The position numbers and the translations under genes are program-made. Shown here piece by piece: positions 49,332-56,456 of a stretch of DNA of 64,000 nt. Under the pieces are notes generated by a model. The model saw only the letters and a program-made list of their open reading frames with translations, did no database searches and had not been told where the DNA came from. The stretch is from Actinomycetota bacterium (GTDB taxonomy: Bacteria; Actinomycetota; Acidimicrobiia; Spongiisociales; UBA4744). Numbering within the stretch: the first letter of the stretch is position 1; each line of letters starts with the position of its first letter. Where the stretch lies: positions 20,780 to 84,779 of the forward strand of contig JAADGS010000073.1 of assembly GCA_013152275.1 (NCBI GenBank), given 5' to 3'.

Positions 49332-50224
49332 CTCAGTTCCTGCAAGCAACCGTGGCAGGTCTCTCCCTTGCCTCGATCTATGCCCTCCTCGCACTCGGGT
49401 TCGTCATCATCTTCAAGTCCACCCAGGTGCTCAGCTTCGCCCACCCTGCCCTGATGATCTTTGGTGCCTACTTCGTGTCCTATTTCGCGGTCACGGTGGG
49501 AATCAACTTCTGGCTCGCACTCGCGATCGGCATTTTCCTCACCGCGTTGCTCGGAGCCGTGATCGAGCGAGTCACACTGCGGCCCCTCGTCGGCAAACCG
49601 CTGTTCTCGCTCGCGATTCTGACTATCGGCCTCGATATCGCCATCCGCGTCGTCGTCGACGATCTCATCGGAGTGAACCTGCGCGGTGTCGGCGACCCGT
49701 GGGGTTTCAACAGCATACGGATGGGTAACGTGGTGATCGAGACACGGGTGATCGCCATGTTCGTCGCTGCGGTGGTCGTCGCCGTGGCACTACTCGCATT
49801 CTTCAAGTACTCCAGGGTCGGTTTGGCCATGCGCGCGACGGCCGCAGACCAAGAGGTGGCTCTTGCGCAGGGAATCAATGTGCATCAGATCTTCGCACTG
49901 GCCTGGATACTCGGAGGCGCACTCGCCGCGATTGCCGGCATGTTCGCCGCCTCGGGCGCTGCCGGGCTGAGCCAGAGCAACTGGATCGTCGCGCTGAAGG
50001 CACTCCCCGCGATCGTCGTCGGGGGCCTCGACTCGGTTCACGGGGCCATCGTCGGGGCGCTCATCATCGGGCTGGCCGAGGGATACAGTGCCACCTACCA
50101 GGCCCAGTACCTGCCGTGGCTGGGTAGCAACTTCAGCCAGGTGGTCCCGTATCTCGTGATGCTCATCGTGCTGCTGATCAAACCGTACGGGCTGTTCGGT
50201 ACCGAGGAGGTGGAACGGGTGTGA
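49328..50224 (+). CDS. Branched-chain amino acid-type ABC permease (LivH-like)
   Basis: The 298-residue integral membrane protein has about eight hydrophobic helices. It contains LSLASIYALLALGFVIIFK at the N-terminus and the permease coupling motif region QGINVHQIFALAWILGGALAAIAG, characteristic of LivH. It pairs with the LivM-like protein to form the channel. It overlaps both neighbours by 4 bases. Confidence 0.9.
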   Translation: MTQFLQATVAGLSLASIYALLALGFVIIFKSTQVLSFAHPALMIFGAYFVSYFAVTVGINFWLALAIGIFLTALLGAVIERVTLRPLVGKPLFSLAILTIGLDIAIRVVVDDLIGVNLRGVGDPWGFNSIRMGNVVIETRVIAMFVAAVVVAVALLAFFKYSRVGLAMRATAADQEVALAQGINVHQIFALAWILGGALAAIAGMFAASGAAGLSQSNWIVALKALPAIVVGGLDSVHGAIVGALIIGLAEGYSATYQAQYLPWLGSNFSQVVPYLVMLIVLLIKPYGLFGTEEVERV

Positions 50225-51333
50225 GAGGACGACCGAACCTCCACAGCTCCTATCGATCCGATGGGGCGATCCTGTCGACCTCCACACAGAAGGTTGCGTT
50301 TGCCGTCGGCCTGGGAGCGGTCATCGTTCTTCCGTTCCTCGGTCTCTCCCGGACGTGGCTGATCCTTCTGGCAACCACCTTCGTGGCGGCGATCGGAGCC
50401 ATCGGGCTCAACCTCGTGACCGGCTACGCGGGACAGATCTCGCTTGGTCACGCCTTCTTCCTCGGTATCGGAGCGTATGTGGGTGCCGCGCTCTCCGGCG
50501 ATCCGAGCGCGAGCGTGATCGGGCTCGGTCTCGACATGCTCATCTGGCTGCCGGCGGCGGGTCTCGTCGCAGCCGCGGCAGGCGTGCTGGTGGCCCCGGT
50601 GGCGTTGCGTCTCAAAGGCCTCTACCTCGCACTCGTCACCCTGGGACTGGTCTTTCTCGGCGAGCACATCTTCAGGAACTGGGACTCGCTGACCGGAGGC
50701 ACCGGAATCGGCCGCAAACCGGCGGTACTGCAGCTGCTCGGGTGGCGGTTCGACAAACCGGGACAAATCGGCGGGATCCTGCTCTCGCGGGAACAGCAGA
50801 TCTACTTCTTCACGTTCATCTTGTTCGTCGTGATGGCCTTCGCTGCGAAGAACCTGGCCCGGTCCAGGGTCGGCAGGGCGTTCTCCGCCATTCGGGATCG
50901 CGACATCGCCGCGGAAGTCATGGGAGTGGACCTGACCAAGTACAAGGTGCTGGCGTTCGCGGTGTCCTCTTTCTATGCGGGAGTCGCCGGATCGCTGTAC
51001 TTTACGGTGACAGGCTTCGTCGAGCCCGCCAGTTTCAACTTGCTCCTGTCTATCCTGTTCATCGCGATGGTGGTCATCGGGGGAGCATCCTCGATCGCAG
51101 GCTCGATCATGGGTGCTGCGTTCGTCACGCTGCTGCCCCAGATCATCAACTCTGCATCGGGCTGGCTTCCGTTCATCGGAGACGGCGCAGGAGGTGTGCT
51201 CAGCCCGGCGCAGCTGGAACGGATACTCTTTGGAGGGTTGATCGTGTTCTTCCTGATCTTTGAGCCGCTCGGTTTGTTCGGCGTATGGATCAGGGTCCGC
51301 AACTACTGGAAAGCGTGGCCGTTCTCATATTGA
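50221..51333 (+). CDS. Branched-chain amino acid-type ABC permease (LivM-like)
   Basis: The 370-residue permease has a cytoplasmic start, around ten hydrophobic segments, NLVTGYAGQISLGHAFFLGIGAY (the LivM N-terminal signature), and the EAA-like loop VGRAFSAIRDRDIAAEVMGVDLTKYKVLAFAVS. It overlaps the LivH-like gene (GTGA) and is followed after 37 bases by the binding protein gene. Confidence 0.9.
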   Translation: MRGRPNLHSSYRSDGAILSTSTQKVAFAVGLGAVIVLPFLGLSRTWLILLATTFVAAIGAIGLNLVTGYAGQISLGHAFFLGIGAYVGAALSGDPSASVIGLGLDMLIWLPAAGLVAAAAGVLVAPVALRLKGLYLALVTLGLVFLGEHIFRNWDSLTGGTGIGRKPAVLQLLGWRFDKPGQIGGILLSREQQIYFFTFILFVVMAFAAKNLARSRVGRAFSAIRDRDIAAEVMGVDLTKYKVLAFAVSSFYAGVAGSLYFTVTGFVEPASFNLLLSILFIAMVVIGGASSIAGSIMGAAFVTLLPQIINSASGWLPFIGDGAGGVLSPAQLERILFGGLIVFFLIFEPLGLFGVWIRVRNYWKAWPFSY

Positions 51334-51370
51334 GGGGCCTAGGACGAGACAAGACAAGGGAGGAAGACTG

Positions 51371-52792
51371 ATGAGACGATGGACGAAGCCGGTGATCGTG
51401 ATCGCAGTGTTTGCACTCATCGCCGTTGCGTGTTCGCAGGGCGAGACTGCTACAACGACCACGGCAGCACCGGTTACCACGGCAGCACCGGTCACGACGG
51501 CGGCACCGGGAACGACGGCGGCACCGGGAACGACGGCGGCACCCGAGCCGGAAGTGAAGTTCGACGTGGGCGTGACCGCGGAGCCGTGTGAAGGCGGCAA
51601 TCCCGATCGTGGCTGCATCTACCTGGGCATCATCGATGATGAAACGGGTCCGTTCGCGGCGACCGCACCGGCACTCGTCGGTGGCCAGAAGGCTTTCTGG
51701 GCAACGGTGAACGCCACCGGTGGAATCAGCGGTGCCTATGACGTTGCCATTCCCGACAATCTCGTGAAGGACGGCCAGTACAAGCCGGACGTCACGGTCC
51801 AGCAATACACCCAGATGGCCGATTCGATCGCCGCGCTCGCCATGCTCCTCGGTACACCGCAGGGCATCGCCACGCTCGATTCGATGAAGGCCGACAACAC
51901 GATCGCTGCGCCGATGACGTGGTGGTCGGGTTGGGACTTCGACAGTACCGACTATGGACTGGTTCTCGAGTTCGGCACCAACTACTGCTTCGAGGCCATG
52001 AATGCCGTGGACTGGGCTACCCAGGCGGTACCTGCCGCCGGCCGTTCGGCGGTCGCCAGTGTGGGCATCGTCAAGTTCCCGGGCGATTACGGTGACGACT
52101 ATGCAGCGGGAGTGGCCAAGGCTGCAGCGGCGGATGGCCTGAACGTGGCGTGGGAGCAAGTGATCATCCCGGCATCTGCGGGCGGTGATCCGACCCAGGC
52201 AGAAGCAGTCGCCAAGATCGTCAGCGATCCGGTCGATGTCGTGTTCGTCGTCTCCGGACCGAACGAACTGGCTGCGGTCGTCGCCGGTGCAGCTCAGAAT
52301 CTCGGCGAGAAGGTGCCGATCTTCATCGGTGCATCTCCGACATGGAACCCGGGCTTGCTCAAGACGGCTGCGGCTCCCGCGTTCGAATCCGGGATCTACT
52401 TCCAGTCAGGGCCCTTCGGGCCGTGGGGGTACGACTCGCCCGGTCACGAGAAGATGCGTACGGCACTTGGTGATGTGCCGGGCAACTTCTTCTTCGTGGC
52501 AGGATGGGCATCCCAGTATGCGCTCAAGGCGGCATTCGAAGCCGCGTATGCGGCCGGCGATCTGACCAAGGCGGGGATCTACGCAGCGGCGCAGAGCCTC
52601 ACCGACGTCGACTACGACGGCATGATGCCGGCCCGCTCGTTCGCGGGCTCGCCAAATGACGTGTTCCCCCGTGAATCGTTGATCTCGGGTATCGACACGA
52701 CGGCGGTGGACGGTGTCAGCGTGGTCAAGGACTTCTTCGTAGGTCCGACCGCAGCCAAATACGACTTCACCGAACCCTGCGCAAAGCCGTAG
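51371..52792 (+). CDS. Lipid-anchored periplasmic-type substrate-binding protein of the Liv-like transporter
   Basis: The 473-residue lipoprotein has a signal ending in the lipobox VACSQG (Cys near residue 20). A 30-residue linker of TTAAP repeats follows, then a type I periplasmic binding fold (YLGIIDDETGPFAATAPALVGGQKAFWATVNATGGI). This is the solute receptor of the importer encoded just upstream. ATG 51371 has AGGAAG close before it. The linker is encoded by a short GGCACC/ACGACGGC repeat. The ligand site is compatible with an amino acid, amide or acid; the adjacent acyl-CoA ligase favours a carboxylic acid, by inference. Confidence 0.9.
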   Translation: MRRWTKPVIVIAVFALIAVACSQGETATTTTAAPVTTAAPVTTAAPGTTAAPGTTAAPEPEVKFDVGVTAEPCEGGNPDRGCIYLGIIDDETGPFAATAPALVGGQKAFWATVNATGGISGAYDVAIPDNLVKDGQYKPDVTVQQYTQMADSIAALAMLLGTPQGIATLDSMKADNTIAAPMTWWSGWDFDSTDYGLVLEFGTNYCFEAMNAVDWATQAVPAAGRSAVASVGIVKFPGDYGDDYAAGVAKAAAADGLNVAWEQVIIPASAGGDPTQAEAVAKIVSDPVDVVFVVSGPNELAAVVAGAAQNLGEKVPIFIGASPTWNPGLLKTAAAPAFESGIYFQSGPFGPWGYDSPGHEKMRTALGDVPGNFFFVAGWASQYALKAAFEAAYAAGDLTKAGIYAAAQSLTDVDYDGMMPARSFAGSPNDVFPRESLISGIDTTAVDGVSVVKDFFVGPTAAKYDFTEPCAKP

Positions 52793-52808
52793 GGCAGAAC
52801 GCACGATC

Positions 52809-52836
52809 GAGGGGCGGCCCGACGGGGCCGCCCCTC
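52809..52836 (+). terminator. Terminator after the Liv-like operon
   Basis: A perfect 12-bp stem (GAGGGGCGGCCC with its complement) has a GACG loop, begins 17 bases past the stop and is followed by TGTCGTCTG. It also faces the bioY end on the other strand. Confidence 0.8.
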
Positions 52837-52879
52837 TGTCGTCTGCTGCTCTCCCCGCCGGCCGCGGGTAGCCCCTGTG

Positions 52880-53452
52880 TCAGAGTCGGGGGACGGGCAC
52901 CAACCCGGCGAGCAACGCCTTGAGGGCATCGCCGATGAGGAAGGGGAAGAGGCCCAACGCCAAGGCATGGCCGAGGCCGATTCCGAGAGCGTACGCCAGC
53001 CAGGCGACACCGAAGATGTAGATGATGGCGGTTCCGGCAAGCGCGGCCGGAATGCCGAAAAGGAGCCCGGGTTGCCTCGTCCGTAGCCTGCCCACGATCG
53101 CTGCAGCGGCGATGAATCCGACCAGATACCCGAGCGTGGGACCTGTGACGTACGACCAGCCGCCCTGTCCACCTTGGAAGACCGGCAGTCCGACGGCTCC
53201 TGCAGCGACGTAGAGTGCCTGACTCGCCGCTCCTGCCCGGGTACCGAGGGCCAGTCCGGCGAGCAGCACGGCGAAGGTCTGGCCGGTAATCGGCACCGGC
53301 GTGAAGAACAAAGGTATCCGCACCTGTGCGAGAACGGCGGTGAGCGCGGCGAAGGCGACGACGAGTGCCACCGTCAGCACTCGACTACGTGGCAGGATGC
53401 GGGAAGATACGAGGGTCGACAAGGTCCGGCTCCAGGGTTGGTGACGGCTCAT
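52880..53452 (-). CDS. bioY: Biotin transporter substrate-capture component BioY
   Basis: The 190-residue membrane protein has six hydrophobic segments and the BioY hallmarks TPVPITGQTFAVLLAGLALG and LPVFQGGQGGWSYVTGPTLGYLVGF. It is the S-component of an ECF biotin importer; BioMN-type ATPase and T-component are not in the window. A link to the biotin-dependent carboxylase at 39118 is plausible but only by function. It converges on the Liv operon terminator and diverges from the next gene across 33 bases. Confidence 0.93.
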   Translation of the reverse strand: MSRHQPWSRTLSTLVSSRILPRSRVLTVALVVAFAALTAVLAQVRIPLFFTPVPITGQTFAVLLAGLALGTRAGAASQALYVAAGAVGLPVFQGGQGGWSYVTGPTLGYLVGFIAAAAIVGRLRTRQPGLLFGIPAALAGTAIIYIFGVAWLAYALGIGLGHALALGLFPFLIGDALKALLAGLVPVPRL

Positions 53453-53485
53453 CCGACCCTGTGCGCGGAGCGGAGGTTACGAACA

Positions 53486-54679
53486 ATGCGGTTGCGAGCA
53501 CTGCCGGCGTTGGTGGCGATCATCGCTGCCGCGTGTACGCCGACCCAAGTCACCACGACCGCGACTTCGTCTCTTCTCCCGCCGCCGACCACGACAACGA
53601 CCACGGCGCCCACCTTCCTGACCGGTGTGGGAGTCGGCGATGACACGGTTCGTCTTGCCGCCTTCTTGCCGTTGAGCGGTTCTCTTGCCGGAATCGGGGA
53701 GTCGATCCTCGAAGGGCACCGGGCGTATTGGCGGTATGTGAACGACGACCTGGGCGGTGTCGCCGGACGATTCATCGTCACGCTCGATGAGGTCGACACC
53801 GCGTACGACCCGGTGTCCGCCGTCAGCGAACTCGCGGCACGTGAAGACTCGATCCTTGGGATTTCCGCCATGCTCGGCAGTCCGATCACGCGGGCGCTCT
53901 TGGACGCGGACTCGACCATGCCGATCATGGTCGGATCGCAGGCGGTCTTGTGGGCGAAGCACCACAATGCGATGTACGACCTGGCGGTGCCCACGTATCG
54001 GGATCAGGTCTCTGTCCTCTGGGATCTTGCGGTCGACGCTGCCGGTGACCCGTCCGACGTGGGGTTCGTTGCACCAGTCGATCTCTATGGCGACGACTGC
54101 CTCGCAGGCGTGGGCACGCAGCCGCAGATCATGTCTCGTTACGCCCCCGGTACGACCGACTTCGAGGGTGTCATCAAAGACCTCGACGGCGCGAAGGCGC
54201 TTGTGGCGTGTGTTACGAGCGCCGACCTCGTGCGCATCATCGCGACCGGCAATCTGCTCGGGAGCACACCGGCGATCTACGCGACGGGCCTGTCGTATGA
54301 CCCGACGGTCCTCGATGCGCTCGGGAAGGTTCCGGAGGATCTCTGGATCGCAGGCGCACCACCCGCCTACGAAGCTGACGTTCCCGGGATGAAGCTGTTC
54401 CGCACGGTGACCGGCGAGATCGAGGACGTGAATGCCTGGACGTTCTTCGGGTACACGCAGGCCGCGACGTTCCACGTGTTGCTCGAACAGGCCGTCGACG
54501 ACGGCACATTGACCAGGTCGGGTGTGCTGGCGGCCCGGGGCCGCGTTGGCGATGTCGACTTTGGGTACGGGTGGGGGCCGGCCGGCTTCGACAGCGGCGG
54601 GATCGTTCCGAAGGTGCCTGTCACGGTATCGGTTCCCGGCCCCGATGCGATCTTTGGCCTTCGTTCTCTCGACCGGTAG
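53486..54679 (+). CDS. Orphan lipid-anchored periplasmic binding protein
   Basis: The 397-residue lipoprotein has a signal ending in the lipobox IAAACTPT, a Thr/Pro-rich linker, and a type I periplasmic binding fold beginning VRLAAFLPLSGSLAGIGESILEGHRAYWRYV. It is a diverged relative of the binding protein at 51371. No ATPase or permease accompanies it, so it may serve the Liv-like importer as an alternative receptor or act as a sensor. ATG 53486 is chosen because GGAGG lies upstream and the signal peptide starts there; the open frame extending to 53174 is antisense to bioY. Confidence 0.82.
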   Translation: MRLRALPALVAIIAAACTPTQVTTTATSSLLPPPTTTTTTAPTFLTGVGVGDDTVRLAAFLPLSGSLAGIGESILEGHRAYWRYVNDDLGGVAGRFIVTLDEVDTAYDPVSAVSELAAREDSILGISAMLGSPITRALLDADSTMPIMVGSQAVLWAKHHNAMYDLAVPTYRDQVSVLWDLAVDAAGDPSDVGFVAPVDLYGDDCLAGVGTQPQIMSRYAPGTTDFEGVIKDLDGAKALVACVTSADLVRIIATGNLLGSTPAIYATGLSYDPTVLDALGKVPEDLWIAGAPPAYEADVPGMKLFRTVTGEIEDVNAWTFFGYTQAATFHVLLEQAVDDGTLTRSGVLAARGRVGDVDFGYGWGPAGFDSGGIVPKVPVTVSVPGPDAIFGLRSLDR

Positions 54680-54750
54680 ATCAGGACGTTCTTCTATCCG
54701 GTCCTCCGGCTTCGGCTCCAGTTCTCGCAGGCTTTTGCCGATAGGTCGAT

Positions 54751-55275
54751 ATGCAGGCTGTCATCCTCGCTTTGGTACTGGCGTTGGCAACGCCCAGCTT
54801 CAGCCCTGCGATCACCGAGGTGCCCGCGAGAGCTCGCGTCGATGCCGTGACTCAGCAACTCGGGATCGTTACCGGACGTCTCGAGATTCCGGCGATCGAC
54901 CTCGACGAGGTGATCCGAGACGGTGTCGATCTGTCGGTCATCGATCGCGGTGTGGCCCACTGGTCGGGGACCGCGGATCCTGGCGGCGCCGGCAACATGG
55001 TGCTTGCCGGCCATCGAACGATTCACTCGGCGCCGTTCCTCGATCTGGACAAGCTCGAGCCCGGAGATGAGATCTACGTCACGGGGATCGGAGGGCGCAT
55101 CGCCACCTACCGGGTCGTCGAGACGCTGATCGTCACGCCTGCGGACATGTGGATCGTCGACCCGACCGACACGCCGATGCTCACGATATTCGCCTGCCAT
55201 CCCAAACGGTCTGCTCGTCAACGTATCGTCGTACGAGCCGAACTGGTCGATACGCCGGTCGTGCAGTTTCCCTGA
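54751..55275 (+). CDS. Sortase (class E-like)
   Basis: The 174-residue protein has a signal/anchor segment (residues 3-20) and a sortase beta-barrel. It has catalytic H88 in LAGHRT, C149 in LTIFACHPK, and the Arg near 158 in SARQRIVV. The Cys motif reads TIFACHP rather than TLxTC. Sortases attach surface proteins to the cell wall or build pili. No LPxTG/LAxTG-type substrate was seen in the window; the TadE/TadG proteins lack such a motif. It is monocistronic in appearance. Confidence 0.85.
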   Translation: MQAVILALVLALATPSFSPAITEVPARARVDAVTQQLGIVTGRLEIPAIDLDEVIRDGVDLSVIDRGVAHWSGTADPGGAGNMVLAGHRTIHSAPFLDLDKLEPGDEIYVTGIGGRIATYRVVETLIVTPADMWIVDPTDTPMLTIFACHPKRSARQRIVVRAELVDTPVVQFP

Positions 55276-55370
55276 GACGGTGCTGCGTACTTCGTAGTTT
55301 GTGTTTCGCAGTCGAGACGGTGTCGTTCTGCCGAGAGCGCTTCAACGGCTGCTGATCTGCCGGCCGGCAG

Positions 55371-55376
55371 TACTAT
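55371..55376 (+). promoter_or_regulatory. -10 box of leaderless promoter for the PDZ-Lon protease
   Basis: TACTAT ends 9 bases before the ATG at 55386, with no ribosome site in between other than CCTCCC. Confidence 0.45.
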
Positions 55377-55385
55377 TCGCCTCCC

Positions 55386-56417
55386 ATGATCGACTACCCG
55401 CAACAGAGAGCGCCGCGGTGGCCGTACGTTGCCGTCGGTGTACTGACAGGTTTGCTCATGCTGGCGGTGGTCGCCTGGAGCGTGACGTTGCCCTATGTCG
55501 CATGGTCGCCGGGACCGGTGCCCGAGGTCGTCAGCCTCATCACGGTCGAAGGCGCCCCGACCTATCCGGTGCGAGGCAACCTGTACATGCTCACGGTATC
55601 CCAGCAGGATATCAACGCATATGAGCTGCTCGCCGCGTGGGCGGATCCGACGGTCGATGTGCTCGACCGTGACGTGGTTCGCCCGGTCGGCCAGTCACCG
55701 GAGGAGTACCAGCGGGTCGCGCAGCATGACATGCTCGAGTCCAAGAACACGGCAATCCTCGTGGCACTCGACCGTCTCGGCTACGACGTCACCTACAAGG
55801 GGGATGGTGTCGAGGTGGCGACGATCCTGAAGGGGACTCCTGCCGACGGCGCCCTCGAAATCGGTGATGTGATCACGGCGATCAACGGCAAACCGGTCGA
55901 GCTCGCCAGAGACGCCGTGGCGCTGATCACTTCATACGCGATCGGCGACACGATCACGCTCACCGTCGAACGCGGCGGCCAGACGATCGATGTGCCGATC
56001 ACGCTGGTGGAGCACACGCAGGAGAAAGGCCGGCCGATGGTCGGGTTCGGGGCCGTCACCCACAACCTGACGTACGACTTCCCGATCGAGGTCGATATCG
56101 ATTCGACCAACATCGGTGGGCCTTCTGCGGGCATGATGTACACGCTGGCGGTCTTGGACGTGCTGACCCCCGACGACATCACGAAAGGGCACAGGATCGC
56201 CGGAACAGGGACCATCGCGTCAGACGGGACCGTCGGACCGATCGGCGGGATCCGTCAGAAAGTCGAGGGTGCAGAGGCTGCCGGGGCAGAGTACATCCTC
56301 GTTCCGAAGGCCAACTATGAAGAGGCGCTGACTGCACCTGTGAAGGGCGTGAAAATCGTCCCGGTGCAGAACATCGACGATGCGCTTGCGTTCTTGTCGG
56401 GCCTCCCGAACGCCTAA
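55386..56417 (+). CDS. Membrane-anchored PDZ and Lon-type (S16) serine protease
   Basis: The 343-residue protein has one N-terminal transmembrane helix (residues 14-36), a PDZ domain (KGTPADGALEIGDVITAINGKPV, about 148-205) and a C-terminal S16 protease domain. The Ser-Lys dyad is S247 (NIGGPSAGMM) and K292 (GGIRQKVEGAEAAGAEYIL). This is the YlbL/SdrC-like group found across Gram-positive bacteria, without an ATPase domain. It acts at the outer face of the membrane; substrates here are unknown. Confidence 0.9.
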   Translation: MIDYPQQRAPRWPYVAVGVLTGLLMLAVVAWSVTLPYVAWSPGPVPEVVSLITVEGAPTYPVRGNLYMLTVSQQDINAYELLAAWADPTVDVLDRDVVRPVGQSPEEYQRVAQHDMLESKNTAILVALDRLGYDVTYKGDGVEVATILKGTPADGALEIGDVITAINGKPVELARDAVALITSYAIGDTITLTVERGGQTIDVPITLVEHTQEKGRPMVGFGAVTHNLTYDFPIEVDIDSTNIGGPSAGMMYTLAVLDVLTPDDITKGHRIAGTGTIASDGTVGPIGGIRQKVEGAEAAGAEYILVPKANYEEALTAPVKGVKIVPVQNIDDALAFLSGLPNA

Positions 56418-56443
56418 AGCTCAGATCCGGAGATCGGGCACGG

Positions 56444-56449
56444 TATCGT
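56444..56449 (+). promoter_or_regulatory. -10 box of leaderless promoter for the DivIVA-like gene
   Basis: TATCGT ends 7 bases before the ATG at 56457, and there is no ribosome site. Confidence 0.45.
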
Positions 56450-56456
56450 TGGCATC

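Noticed and set aside
47175..49394. Minus-strand open frame of 739 codons opposite the acyl-CoA synthetase
   Set aside because: The opposite strand encodes a complete, motif-rich ligase; this frame has no family features.
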